Part shown: positions 32,394-45,408 of the stretch, piece by piece
Numbering within the stretch: position 1 is the first letter of the stretch
Layout of the letters: the number at the start of each line of letters is the position of its first letter
NCBI GenBank assembly: GCA_032209605.1
Contig: JASFXZ010000001.1
Span: 6,821,703 to 6,885,702, forward strand
Source of the DNA: Mactromeris polynyma
Taxonomy: Eukaryota; Mollusca; Bivalvia; Venerida; Mactridae
DNA: 64,000 bases
Direction: 5' to 3'
Position numbers and translations under genes: made by a program
The notes under the pieces: generated by a model
Told to the model about the DNA's origin: nothing
Seen by the model: the letters and a program-made list of their open reading frames with translations, nothing else
The model's database searches: none

Positions 32394-32594
32394 TACAGTA
32401 AAACCTCACTTAAAATACCACCTCAATAATAAGACCACCTCAATATTAAGACAACATACAAATTAAGACCACACTTTTCAAGTAAATTCTTTCTTTGTTT
32501 TGCTCTTTACTCAACATCAATCATAAGACCACCTCAATATTAAGACTAGGTTTCAAGCGTTCCAAGGGTCGTCTATTATTGAGGTTTTACTGTA
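32394..32594. mobile_element. MITE, CAGTAAAACCTC family, copy 3 (both ends intact)
   Basis: TA-CAGTAAAACCTCACTT opens the element and TGAGGTTTTACTG-TA closes it. The interior repeats the ATAAGACCACCTCAATATTAAGAC motif-type blocks in both orientations. About 200 bp, non-coding, with a TA target duplication consistent with Tc1/mariner-type movement. Confidence 0.75.
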
Positions 32595-35500
32595 CATATA
32601 CAATAGATAAATACAAAATGATATTTTTACATCGAGAAAGTAAGATGCTCTGCTCTGATGCACATAAGCTATAATTATTTAACATTTTGAGTTATATCTG
32701 TTTATAGCTGCCAGTTAATGAAAGCAATACTACAACTAGCACGGTACATTGTATTTTGATCAGTGTATTTTGATCAGTACAGTCGATGTGTGTGATTTGA
32801 AATACTGCGTATGTTTGAAGCAGTACGATTTGAATGCCAGTGGAGTCGTCTTTAGCTTGTGATAAGGCTCTATGAATGATCTTGCTATGCATAAACCATC
32901 TTTAAATGACTTATGCAAGCAGTTATCTTTTCGCATACATTATGATAACCGCAATAAGCTGATAATATCTCTGAAATCAATGTGAATAAACCATGAAACT
33001 ATCAACATTTGTTATCACAAAAACATAACCTTCAGACATGAAGATGTTTGGAATGTAATTACTACCCGGTATTAAGTCCGGTAACACGTACAAACGACAA
33101 GTATACACTTTACTCGAAGCAACAATTAGGGTTTACGATATAATTGTATTTGTATATGAAGAGATACATCCGAGCATGATGAGCACATAGCCACTTGTTT
33201 CGTAGTGTGTGTGGTTTATAAATAATAATTAGGTAGAGAAATGAATGTGTGTCCATGTACATGTAAGAGAAGCTCCTTTCATCTTTGTACCGAGAAAACA
33301 TACAAACAAATCTCATTCACTGAATTGGTCTCTAGTCTAACGATACATTGTATGTTACATTGCATAGTTTATCATGTGTCTCATTGATTTGTATGGAAAC
33401 CATCGCTCACTTGGTCATCGTTGTCCATTGTGTATTTGTGTCTGTATTCAGTGAAGTTAATCAACAAGTATATTGAATTATTTATGCCTGTAACTCATTA
33501 TACTGTCTCGATATTAAGTTGTGACATTTATGTTCCGTTTTAACAAACAATATCATCATATGACTAATTTTCAATGAGTACGACTGGGAATTACCTTCCG
33601 GCTAATGAATAATTAACATCGGTATTTTGTCGCTTGTTATGTACATGATTAAAATCGTGAGGTTAATGGTTGCATGAATAATGTCGCTTCCCGAGCCGAG
33701 TGAAGTTTTATACGATTCGTCCAGTGCTGCTGTTGGAAATGAATTTATATCGATTTGTTGGTTATGTATACGTTGGTGTGTCGTTCACGTATCGAACTCG
33801 GATTTGAATTTTAAATAAAATATGCATGCTGTAAGAGTTTAGTTCTGTGTTGCCAAGGGGACATGCTGAATGCATATTTATAGCATTACCTTGCGTTTTC
33901 TTTGTAAAGGACAAAACCTTTCATTTATGCGCATTATATATCATAGTGGAGAGACATTATTTCATAAAAATTATCTCCGGCAAAACGTTACCCTTGACGA
34001 TAAAAGTAATATTTCATATTTATTTTAGTACATGTATCACAAAACACATTCAAGTAACTGTAACTGCATCATCATCACTCAATTCCCTTATACCACTGCC
34101 GGATTTATACAAATAAAAATTGAAATAAAGTTAATATATTTCTTCACTGCACGACCCGCACCAGGTTTGTCACTATACACAAATACACATAGTACGCAAA
34201 TGTTGATAATAAGGCACGGAACTCTTAAGACGTCAATGTAATCTGATTTCATTGCGTGATAAGTAGAATAGATTAGTAGTATTTTTTCATCACCCGATGA
34301 TACAGATTAATGCTTCGGGTATTTGTAAAAAAGGCAATATTAGGCTGCATTTTACCGAAATTTGTTATATTAAAATACTTCATTTTTACGAGCAATAAAT
34401 AAACTTTGAGAAAGTCGTGTGTCTTTTGTTTCATGAAATTATCTAGACAATGCTTCGAGTCCCTCGGTTTAAAATAACTGAAATGTCTATTACTTTGACA
34501 AAAATTTAATAACAATCTAATAAAAATACACAGTCATAATTATGATAAACTGACAGTTACATAACCCATACCTGTAAAATAGCTCACAGGCAAATATACA
34601 TCAATCAAATCGCTGTTATCATGCCTTTAGTATGTCGACGGATATAAAAATGACAAAATTGAAATTAATTTCATTACTTAGCAAATTGAAAAGGGCATAT
34701 CAATTACTGAATTATTAATAACACAACAATTTAACGTAAGTACACAAGAATTTGCATGTATGCATTTCATGTCCGAATTTATTAATACGTGATCTGAAAG
34801 TTTATGACATTTTGGACGAGACAAGTCTAAATGTCAACTCATTAATTCCGCATACCCTGCGGGATCGAATCGAAACAAATTTGTAAGTTGATCGCTTGAT
34901 ACAAGTCGGTCGACATTCGTAAGATAATTACATTTGTGACTGTTTATACTGTATATGGCATTCTAATATCAATCCAGCTGATCCGCTGGATGATATCATA
35001 ACAATTTGAAAACTGTGTATTCGGGCGATAATATAAACACCAGGAAATGATAAATTATTACCACTATAAGGTTCACCTATCAGTATTCTGAGTAAATAGT
35101 ATTGTGTATTTATAATTTTGAGAACATTTAATATAACGTACGTGTGATGAGCCAGAAAACAGTTAATTGCATTACTTCCAATATTACATAATTGCTCGTG
35201 TTTAGTGGTATATTATGTTATGTTTCTTTTTAAGCTATCAATATTACTGTTACACTACTTATTTGATAAGCAAAACATACATTATCATCATCTCAGAAGC
35301 AAACATTTGGGGTTTTTTTGGGGGGCCACTGAAAAAATGGATCTTCCAGAATTCTTCCATACTCATAAATTAAACATGTTATAACTGCCGGTAATTTGCT
35401 TATTTGTTTCTCTTATACATGGTCTGTAATGTCGATTCGCTGTTCTTTACACTGTCCATTTAGTGTCTATCTATTAGTAACATAAGCTACCCGACTGTCA

Positions 35501-36130
35501 TCAAGCAATATGAAATATTTGTGAATATATAAGCATAATTACGATTTTTTGCACAGTTTGTTCAACAGTAATACCTTGCTTGATCGGCCTGATACAAAAA
35601 ATGTTCATGCTTCTAATAGTCCAGACGACGTCACGAAAGCTGGAATCATGAAGCTAATTACGTTGGTTAGAACTGTTTTATTTACTCTCGACATATCTAG
35701 ATGTATACTGTACATTAACTCTATAGCTACAATGGTAACTGTGACAATAAAACTATTTTCATTACACTTCTTATAATCACTTAGAGTCGAGTGAATGACT
35801 TTGTATTGATCAAGGGAAGAGGAAAAGTTGTCAGATAATTCATCTCACACGTGTGGAGAGGTTCCAGTCTGTATCTAATCAAAAATATAATAAAACATGT
35901 ACTCGCTCATCATATATGAAACTGTAAGACAATAAATATACATGTGTGTAGGGTATGCTTCATTACGTAATAAACGTATACATAATGTTATGAAGATACC
36001 AATAGGTATGAAAGATTCCGAGATTAATTAGTTTCCGTTTAATGAGTGGTTTACCTATTACCCTTTACATACAGAAGTACAAAATCAGGCAAATTTACAT
36101 TTACTTATTTTCTATAAGCTGCTGCTGTAA

Positions 36131-36385
36131 GTGTATTTTGATATTAAAAAGTTGAATGCATTTTGATATTAAAAAGTTGAATGCATTTTGATACTGAAGA
36201 TTTGAATGCAGTTTGATACTGAAGATTTGAATGCAGTTTGATACTAAAGATTTGAATGCAGTTTGATACTGAAGATTTGAATGCATTTTGATACTGAAGA
36301 TTTGAATGCAGTTTGATACTGAAGATTTGAATGCAGTTTGATACTGAAGATTTGAATGCATTTTGATACTGAAGATTTGATATAA
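36131..36385 (-). repeat. 25-bp tandem array, about ten copies
   Basis: The unit is TTTGATACTGAAGATTTGAA followed by TGCAG or TGCAT. The left-most two copies are more diverged (ATTAAAAAG in place of ACTGAAGAT). Because 25 is not a multiple of 3 and the minus strand has no stop in any frame of the unit, all three minus frames are open through the array. That explains the overlapping frames of 92-122 codons; they are not independent genes. Confidence 0.85.
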
Positions 36386-37656
36386 GTAAAACCACCAACC
36401 ACACTTCGAAACTGCACAACAATGTCTGTACAATGTATTACTTTTTCTGTACATGAAGCGAGAATACATTGAGATTTGAAGTCAAAATGTTGCCAAGAAA
36501 CAATGGAACTTTCTGGCAGACAAGTTTGATGGTATATACATGTTAGCTGCCACGGTAATTTCACCTGTCAAACAAAACACCGATACTAAATCCCAACTTT
36601 TTTTAAATCTACATAATGATTAATGAATGCGTTCACTATTTTGTCGACTCATATACTCTAACACAAGTTAAAGTAATGGGTTTTCAAATCCCAGTTTGCG
36701 TCCTAAGACATCTTACAACTTCAGGTAATTTAAAACTAATTTTCGGGATTATATTTCAATCATTAATCAAATCTCAACCAATACTAGGATACGGATAAGT
36801 ATCAATTTCACACAGTTGGGTTCAAATTAAATTTTGTAGTTAAAAGAGTCGCAAGAGTTAAACGGACTTTCGACCACATTTATGTTGTGGCATAGGTTGG
36901 GATTGAGGTTATCTCTTTTTATTCCAGTACGTACATATAACTTGATACAAAAACTTGCGAAGAAAACACTTACACAACACTCTTAATGCTGTACAATTCA
37001 TGTATCAAATCTTTTCACTGTTTGTAATACACACTACAACTAAGAGTTTCAACATACATTCTTTATTTAACAAAACTACGTAGGTTTTCCATTGTATTTG
37101 TAAGATTATTCTATTAAAAAAGAAGTTAGCGACACCGGTTACATCATCTGTTGTAAAACAATCGAGTAACTAAGTCACACATATCACTTTGAATATGTGT
37201 TTAAATACATCCGATCAAACAATGAGTATCTTCCGAGTGGATGGAAAGGTTAAACAATGGGTGATTTCCGGTAGTATACATGGATATTTGTACTCTTCCT
37301 TGTGTGTGAGAGTTTGTAAAACACAGCATTATGTGACGCCAACCATTTCTATGTCCTCAGATTCTAGTTCCCCAAATTGGACGAGTATTTGAGGAAATGC
37401 ATCAACATGCCGATAATCAACATTAACGGTCTTTTCGCAATAAGCGTAAAATCTTTTCAGTAAATTAGAATCACATATTATTTTTTATTGAAGTAGTATT
37501 TCGATAAAATAAAAAATAGATTTTTATGTAAAAAAATTTTTTCATGCCTACGAATAAATTTCAAAACAAAAGGTGGAATAAATTCACAAGTATTTTTCTT
37601 TCGTTTACTGAAACATCTAGTTTGCGTTGGTGTATTTTTCCATTAAGCGATGTAAG

Positions 37657-37823
37657 TACGGCAAAACCTCAATAATATGGCCACCTTTGGTACCCTTGAA
37701 CATTGGTCTTCTTATTGAGGTGGTCTTAATAACGATATTAAATAATGGAGAGCAAAACAGTGAAAATGGACTTGAAAATGATGGTCTTATTATTGAGGTG
37801 ATCTTTAGGTGAGGTTTACTGCA
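37657..37823. mobile_element. MITE, CAGTAAAACCTC family, copy 4
   Basis: It begins TACGGCAAAACCTCAATAAT and ends GGTGAGGTTTACTGCATA. The interior AAAACAGTGAAAATGGACTT is shared with the copy at 11901. Its termini have diverged slightly from the consensus. Confidence 0.65.
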
Positions 37824-39982
37824 TATGATTAGAATGCATGCATGACAGTAACAAAGTAAATAATGTAAATGCATTTTATACGCAACGCCAAATGATAGGT
37901 CCCACTTCCCGGAAACATATAAATAACCAGGATGTTTGTAACCTCGTAATTTTGCATTTCAATGTATATTCATTGTACATGCATATTCAGAGTTAAAGTA
38001 TACATTTTATATATTATCACTGAATCCGCGGCTGGATTGATTAAGAAATATTCTCTCTAAAGGTTGTTTTGAAATTCCCAAAACTTAATTCAATATTTTA
38101 ATAAGAAAGGTATGAAGCAATATATATCTATAATTATGTTTCTTAAAATGTGTACAATTATCAAGCTGAGTCGTAAGATAATACGTATCAAAGTTTTATA
38201 TTGAAAGTAAGAATTCTATGACTTGAAATTTACGAAACTTTTTTGCGTTTTATCAATCTTGAATGCGTCGTACCGGAGAAATAAGTTAGAACTTGCGATG
38301 CGGTTTAGTTGTATAAATACAAAGAGCTCAACTTCACCTGTAAATGTTATTATTGCTTATCAGTATTCCATACGGAATATTTCGGCACTTATCAGAACAC
38401 CTGAAGATAAATTTGTCTTTTATCTACATCTGCCATCTCTATAAATGCACAGTGATTCATGTATATCTTTCAACAAATAAAGCTAATGGACTTCAAGTTT
38501 ACATGAAACGTACTCGAGTAAACAGAAATATTTGTATGAAACTGTTACATTGAATACCCGTGGGCCAGTAAACGTGGCTCGTTAGTTCTCCAGCCTTGAT
38601 TATACGCGTACATTACACACCTATTTATTACTGCGAACGTGACTTGGTCGTGGATTTGCAGCTACAATGTACAATTGAAAATTAATTGCGGTCATACTGA
38701 CTTGTATAATTTTCTTTAACATGTCTGTTCTCAACTGTCTAAACATATTTAATATTCCAATAGTGTATTAATATAATAAATGCACTATTTTTTTTATATA
38801 GAACGACGAATTATAAAACCCTCTTTAAATTAAAAAAATCACGTCGTTTGTAAGGTAATCAAGGGGCGATATTGTATTAACAACTTATGACGTCATTAGA
38901 TATTATACTAATAATAATATACAAAATTATGATCACAGTTGACAGTATTTCAACTGTTGTACCATATTGTCATTAAAATGTTTCTTTCCAGTAAAACAAA
39001 TACTAATACAAGCATACATTTTGTAATTCACAAGAAGATTATATTTATCTCCTAGGGTCATGATTCTATCGTGATATGGTGCAATGTATTATCGATAGTG
39101 AATAGATTTTGAATAATTCATACAGAGTTCAGGAGTTTTTTGTTCATTGAGTTAACATTCTACTTAAATTTATTCACGATAGAAGTCGGGTTAAATTCTT
39201 GTGTTGAGTACACATACATGTATAAGCATAGAAACCTTTACGTGAATGCTTAACTCCTACCCCACTCCGGAACATAAATCCGATATGAACATCCATTATG
39301 GTATAGAATTTTACCATTATGCAAATTCATGTAGACATAAAGACTTATTCTATTGTCTGTCGGCCTGTTGGGTTAATTCATCTACATTATTCCCAGTTGA
39401 CTCATAATTCGCTGGGGGCATAACAATACATTGTTGAATACATCAATTTCAAGAAAACACTTAGTCTTCTCACATAATTCATGTAAGACATCGATCGCTT
39501 TAAGATGCTGTGCCGTTATTTTGAGAAATGAAAACGTTTTAAATATTTTCTTGTCAGAAGTGTTAGTCAACAATGTATGCGTTCACTCTCCTCTTTCTCA
39601 CTTGAAAGTTATGAGCTACTCCAAGACAGAGTCTGACTTTAAGGGTCAAGAACATGCAAGGCAGTCTAATATTCGCGCACCTTCAGAAGAAAATTCTTAA
39701 AATAAGTATTTAGTCTGGAAATATGTAGCTCCCTAATATATGAAAGAGTTTCAGATCTAGTAGTATCGAAAGAAGCTATATGTGAGTGGAATGATAGTTT
39801 AATTTGTTTAAATAGAATTGCAGACCACACACTGCTATGCTGGCATCAATTTTACAAAATAATATAATTTGTAGCTTATTAATAGTTTGTATTATTTAGT
39901 CTCCGCGCTTAACAGTGTTTTCAATCTGTACAGTTTAGACAGAGAGATTTTTTTATTATTTCAGACTTGTCTACTGTCGAAC

Positions 39983-40756
39983 ATGTCTCAAGAATTGATA
40001 GATCTGGAAGACTTGGTTCGAACATGGGTGAACGACTTTCCTCTCGACAAAAGTCAAAGGAAAGATGCAGACGACATATCTTCGTCTGACATCAACTGGA
40101 ATCATATGAGAATCATACACGGCAAAACCGAATACTATGATCAGATTAAGCAGTCGACTCCCAAAACGCACGTGCTGTTCTCCGCGCATTTCTCGAACGA
40201 CACGGATCAGACCCAAGTTTATGCATTAAAAACGGAAAGAAGAACAAAATCAACATGTAATATTTCCATGGAAAAATGCTACACTGTCGGATTTAGCCTT
40301 GACATTAAACTATGCCCTCCTAACCCAGTAATAGAAGCAAACGCTGGGTTCAAAGGTGAAATGTCTGTGAAAAAAGCCGACTCTGAATCGTTTGAAGAAG
40401 AATTGGTCTGGTCTGTGGACAATCAAATAAGCGTTCCGCCAAAATACAAAACAAAGGCAAATCTTGTTCTTAAAGAGGATGAATATACGAGTCACTTTAA
40501 ATGTGAAACTAAATTTGAAGGGAAAATCCACGTAACCTTGAGGAGTAAGAGGGATAACTCTCCAATCACGACGTTAACTGGTGACGTACGTCACATTTTC
40601 CGAGCGGACCAAGGATTCCGAGTGGACAAGTCTGGAATTTATTACACATCACAAGGTCGGTGTAAATGTAGATTCGGGATTGAGCAGTATGTGAAACTGA
40701 GCCAAAGGGAATTGAAAAAATCCGAAGACATGGATGAAAATGAAAATACAGACTAA
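39983..40756 (+). CDS. ETX/MTX2 (aerolysin-like) pore-forming domain protein
   Basis: The frame encodes 257 residues in one exon. Residues 1-60 are acidic and not recognised. From about 62 to 215 the pattern matches ETX/MTX2 (aerolysin-type) beta-pore-forming proteins: a SNDTDQTQ turn at 71-78, alternating Ser/Thr/Lys-rich strands, a central amphipathic stretch that would form the hairpin, a W followed by the VPP motif (151-153), then further strands. The tail is acidic. Such proteins in invertebrates are proposed to act in defence, digestion or vesicle physiology; activity cannot be read from sequence. No signal peptide is present from this ATG. However, an acceptor (TTTCAG, ending 39964) lies just upstream and the frame is open back to it, so a further 5' exon could add one. 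No similar gene is nearby. Gene confident; function family-level. Confidence 0.75.
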   Translation: MSQELIDLEDLVRTWVNDFPLDKSQRKDADDISSSDINWNHMRIIHGKTEYYDQIKQSTPKTHVLFSAHFSNDTDQTQVYALKTERRTKSTCNISMEKCYTVGFSLDIKLCPPNPVIEANAGFKGEMSVKKADSESFEEELVWSVDNQISVPPKYKTKANLVLKEDEYTSHFKCETKFEGKIHVTLRSKRDNSPITTLTGDVRHIFRADQGFRVDKSGIYYTSQGRCKCRFGIEQYVKLSQRELKKSEDMDENENTD

Positions 40757-43315
40757 TGTGGAAATAATTTGATCTAGTTATGGTGTGTTTTTAATTTACG
40801 AAATCGTAAATTGATTACAAACACGTCGTGTTATGAATACATACATACACGTAAGCAATGATATATGACGGTCAACGGGTGAGTTTTTTAAATACTGACA
40901 GAGCCATGCAGTGACATTGATGAAATATGGTTTTCATGTTGTGATATATTCAGACATTCTTTTAATACATTTATACACATTTAGAAGGATTGTATAATTT
41001 TGTAAGTATATAATATATTATTTACATCACACAAAGGGTATCTCATTCTTAAAGTCCCAATATGGGTCATAAATATATTTCTCCGAAATATCTACATGAT
41101 CCAGAATATTCCCATATTAAAGTAAACCATACAAATTAGTTATTCGCGTCCTAAAGTTATTCCATCGAATTTCAGAAGATTCAATATCGAAGAAAAAAGC
41201 AGTAATGTCTGACTAGTATCTGATCGACCGGTTAGTTTAACCTAGTTTCTCACGTGCTTATTTACACTCACTGTCTGACAATGTACCTGATTGCACCAGA
41301 CATGTGCACATAAAACGATGACGTACGTCTCGTCACGAGATGGCATTTTTAGATATAATAAGTTGTAGTTGAGTTTGATGTCATCAATGATTGTGCTGAG
41401 ATAAATATTTATAGCGCACATGCAAAGTCACGGAAGAACTTAGACAATAATGGCATTCATAGTGGTTTTTCAAAGACGAAACAGAAGTGAGTGACAATCA
41501 TCGACCAATGAGCGTAAACTCATTTCATATACAAGTTTATGTTGCAATGTTTGCGGTTTGAATGTATATCAATGACCCTTATCTGGCTTATAAATATACA
41601 TATTACATACATAAACTAAACAACATCATACACACGTAATGACTGAAAACCATTCATTTCTTTACTGAACAAGTCTCATTATATTTTGAACATGATCGGA
41701 GCTAAACTGTTCACGGAAAGTTTTTATTACCAATATTGCTAAAGAAGAACATTTTCTTGTTCAAATATAAGATTTAATTACAGACTGTGTATCAACCTGT
41801 ACAAACACAAATATAATCTCAGTTAAGAATTGCTACTTGCTTGGTGAATCATAGCATAGTGTCATCAGTAGGAGACTGAAAAAAGCAATACATGTATTAG
41901 AATACACAATTAATTATTTTATGTTCAAAACGAAACTAAGTGTTTTAAATAATCAATTAACAATCATTTTGCAGGCACAGGCACAATACATTTCAATTAA
42001 ATAATCAGTAAATAATGTATTTCAATCAAGACATAATTATACATGTATCAAACAAATACATGTATCTAAGGTTGAAAACGAACTTTGAAAGAAGCCTGCT
42101 GGAAGTAAATGTTGCAAAATCTTGAACTTGGTGTACAAATGGTACTTTGTTGTTTTGTTCAACAACATTTCATATTTGCACCAATAAATTATGACAGTCG
42201 GTTATAGACAGTTACGTATTAATGTATCAGACTGGATCCAAACTCCTGGAGATATTCGATTGGCTGTGTAAACATGACAAGAGCAACCCATGTTTTAAAA
42301 AAGCAATTCATCACAGCCTCTTAGGAGATTTCTGCAATTTGTCGAGAACTTCTTAATTGTTTTCTTGGAAACAATTTTCGTCTCTTCTTATTATTGATTT
42401 TGTTGTTTTCCTGAGTACGATGATTCTCTCCCGAGACTTAACATTAGCAGAGGGCAGCCGACATCTTAGATTAATTCTGACACTTTCCTGGTAATTGAAG
42501 AAGTATTCCAATACTAAAATCTCTAGAAGATAATGCGTGATCTCAAATTTGCCCTCCATTTCCTGCCTGTCAACGGTTCCATTTTCATTGTTGGTGTATC
42601 TAAATGTATAGATATATTGCTTGCCTTTTATAGCTTGATAGACATCTGGATTGTAGCATTTCTGTCATAATCATACAAATGTAACTCATAATAACCCATG
42701 ACTTACCCTTCAGTGTTTGTCCTTTTTGATTCTCCTAGTTATTTCTTATGGTCTGCAAGGCCATACTAAATCCTTGCGCCTCTGTTCCCTAACGTATTCA
42801 TGTTACCTTTAACCTCCCTAAGTGCCTTATATTTTATGGATGTTTGTTTTCCCGGAGGTCTGTGTGGGGAGGCACTGTCTTATGTATGTGGCCTTCCCTG
42901 TAACAGCTTATTATCTTCTGTTACCCAGTCAAATTTATACTAAATCAGAATACCTGATATACTATCTAAAATGCATTAGTGTGTTGCAATAAATATTAGA
43001 AATAAGTATTGCTATACAGATTGCTTGTTGTCGTTAACCATTCGTTCAGTTTAATAACTCTAAAGCCAGTATTCATAAACTTACTCAAATAGCAACGTTT
43101 ATGGTAAATAATAATGTGTTTGTAACAAATGTTGCATGAAGTCAAAAAGAGATGATAAATGCAATAAAAGTCATGGTCCATAATTGAGACATCAACAGTT
43201 CAATGAAGCAAAAAATTAAAATGACTCACTAAATAATATGAGAACAACAATTGCTCGTTTTACGTACTTGAATTTTTACTTTTACATGTATATTGGTTTT
43301 GAATCCAGTTTTCAA
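40757..43315. other. 3' flank of the ETX/MTX2-like gene and intergenic DNA
   Basis: AT-rich, with no supported gene. A minus-strand frame at 42353-42559 (68 codons) has no family resemblance or splice context. The stretch near 42690-42910 is relatively pyrimidine-rich and may be a dispersed repeat. Confidence 0.4.
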
Positions 43316-43503
43316 CATGTTTCAGTAACATATAGGGCTAGCGGTCAGTTGAATTAACCAGTTTACCTGGATTCAATTATCAACCAGGACGGACTTGCCC
43401 CTACCCAGGCATGTTTCAGTAACATATAGGGCTAGCGGTCAGTTGAATTAACCAGTTTACCTGGATTCAATTATCAACCAGGACGGACTTGCCCCTACCC
43501 AGG
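43316..43503. repeat. Two identical 94-bp tandem copies
   Basis: The unit starts CATGTTTCAGTAACATATAG at 43316 and again at 43410, and the copies appear identical. The unit directly adjoins the core of a minus-strand SINE, so it is probably a duplicated SINE tail. Confidence 0.9.
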
Positions 43504-43640
43504 CAGCTGACAGCTTCTCCTTATGAATCAGAGGTGGAGGACAAATGACCGTAGCCAAATGTAACTGAAGGACATGACCTATCCCTAGCGAGAATCGAAC
43601 TCGAACCGCCCAGGTGACCTTTATATGCTAGTTGGTTGCC
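43504..43640 (-). mobile_element. tRNA-derived SINE (minus strand)
   Basis: On the minus strand the block at about 43588-43610 reads GGCGGTTCGAGTTCGATTCT, close to a pol III B box. The core GAAGCTGTCAGCTGCCTG (43503-43520) matches AAAGTTGTCAGCTGCTTGCG in the plus-strand SINE at 61340. The A box is not clear. A shared central core between tRNA-headed SINEs is typical of several metazoan SINE superfamilies. Confidence 0.6.
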
Positions 43641-44000
43641 ATTGGTAATGTATGATTACAAAAGTCTGTCACAATCTTTATTGCTGGCGTGGTGTCATCA
43701 TAGTTATCTACTAGTATCTAGAATCAGAGAATGTATTCTGTGGTGCTCTATGTCAGGTATATACTCATTTCGTATGGAAAACTTCATTTAAACCTATTTA
43801 TTCCCGAAGGTTATGTATACGTGTATAATCTATATATGTTCACGTCTTACATGGTTCATCTCCTTAATTAGGGGACGCTCAGATGTATACGGAAATAGAC
43901 AGCACGTGATATTAAATACAAAATAAAATGGGGGAAATCATATAGTAAAAACATAAGAACAAAATTAAAAACTCATAAGTTAGTAAAATCAATAACAATA

Positions 44001-45408
44001 AACCATAACTCTCGGGTATATCTATGGGTGATAACTCTTGGGTTTGATGTATAACTATGAACCGTAACTCGTCAAATTAATGAATAGCTATGGGTCATAA
44101 CTCTTGGGTTTGATGTATAACTATGAACCGTAACTTGTCAGTTTAATGTTTATCTATGGGTGATAACTCTTGGGTTTGATGTATAACTATGAACCGTAAC
44201 TCGTCAGTTTAATGAATAGCTATGGGTCATAACTCTTGGGTTTGATGTATAACTATGAACCGTAACTTGTCAGTTTAATGTTTATCTATGGGTGATAACT
44301 CTTGGGTTTGATGTATAAATATGAACCGTAACTCGTCAGTTTAATGTTTATCTATGGGTCATAACTCTTGGGTTTGATGTATAACTATGAACCGTAACTC
44401 GTCAGTTTAATGAATATCTATGGGTCATAACTATTGGGTTTGATGTATAACTATGAACCATAACTTGTCAGTTTAGTGTTTATCTATGGGTCATAACTGT
44501 TGGGTTCATGTATGAACCGTAACTTGTCAGTTTAATGTATATCTATGGGTGATAACTCTTTGGTTTTATGTATAACTATGAACCATAACTTGTCAGTTTA
44601 ATTAATATCTATGGGTCATAATTCTTTGGTTTGATGTATAACTATAAACCATAACTTGTCAGTTTAATGTTTATCTATGGGTCATAACTTTTGTGTTTGA
44701 TGTATAACTATGAACCATAACTTTTGGGTTTGATGTACGTATAACTATGGGTCATAACTTTTGGGTTTGATGTACGTATAACTATGGGTCATAACTCGTC
44801 ATTTCACGGTATATCTATGGGTCATAAATCTTGTGTTTGATGTACATATAACTATGGGTCATAACTCGTCGGTTCACGGTAAAACTGTTGGTCATAACTC
44901 ATCGGTTCACGGTATATCTATGGGTCATAATTCGTCAGTTCATGGTATAACTATGGGTCATAACTCTTGGGTTTGATGTACGTATAACTATGGGTGATAA
45001 CTCGTCGGTTCATGGTATAACCAAAGGTCATAACTCGTCAGTTCACAGTATGACTATGGGTCATAACTCTTCAGTTCACTCTATAACTATGGGTCATAAC
45101 TCGTTGATATGATGTACGTATAACTATGAACCATAACTCCTCGGTTCACGATTAACTATCGGTCATAACTCGTCGGTTGACGGTATAACTATGGGTCATA
45201 ACTCGTCGGTTTGATGTACGTATAACTATGAACCATAACTCATCGGTTTACGGTATAGCTATGAATCATAACTCATCAGCTAACGGTATAACTATGAATC
45301 ATAACTCGTCAGTTCACGGTTTATCTATGGGTCATAACTGTCGGGTTTGATGTACCTATAACTATGAACCATAACTCGTCAGTTTAATGTATATCTATGG
45401 GTCATAAT
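44001..45408. repeat. 1.4-kb minisatellite with 66-bp dimers and 33-bp monomers
   Basis: To about 44700 the array repeats a 66-bp dimer: a half of the type CTATGGGTCATAACTCTTGG plus GTTTGATGTATAA, and a half of the type CTATGAACCGTAACTCGTCA plus GTTTAATGTTTAT. For example, CTATGGG occurs at 44154 and 44220. From about 44750 the order breaks down into roughly 30-35-bp monomers containing TATGGGTCATAACTCGTCGG and GGTTCACGGTA. All units carry a TATGRRYCRTAAC core. No coding function is evident. Confidence 0.9.

Larger units (their letters stand above)
26959..39964. other. Gene-poor 13-kb region
   Basis: No gene is supported on either strand. The reading frames found (up to about 120 codons) are AT-driven or lie in tandem repeats. 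The region holds an imperfect inverted repeat at 29361, direct repeats plus a palindrome at 30502-30659, MITEs at 32394 and 37657, and a 25-bp tandem array at 36131. The stretch near 28520-28690 looks like a degenerate dispersed repeat. A 5' exon of the ETX/MTX2-like gene may be hidden before 39964. Confidence 0.5.

Noticed and set aside
36101..36564. Three overlapping minus-strand reading frames of 92-122 codons
   Set aside because: They are one 25-bp tandem repeat read in three frames, with no splice context or domain.
42353..42559. 68-codon minus-strand frame
   Set aside because: No family resemblance, no convincing splice sites and no neighbouring exon.
44001..45408. CRISPR-like alternation of repeats and spacers
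   Set aside because: The intervening segments are themselves repeats, and the sequence is eukaryotic; it is a minisatellite.
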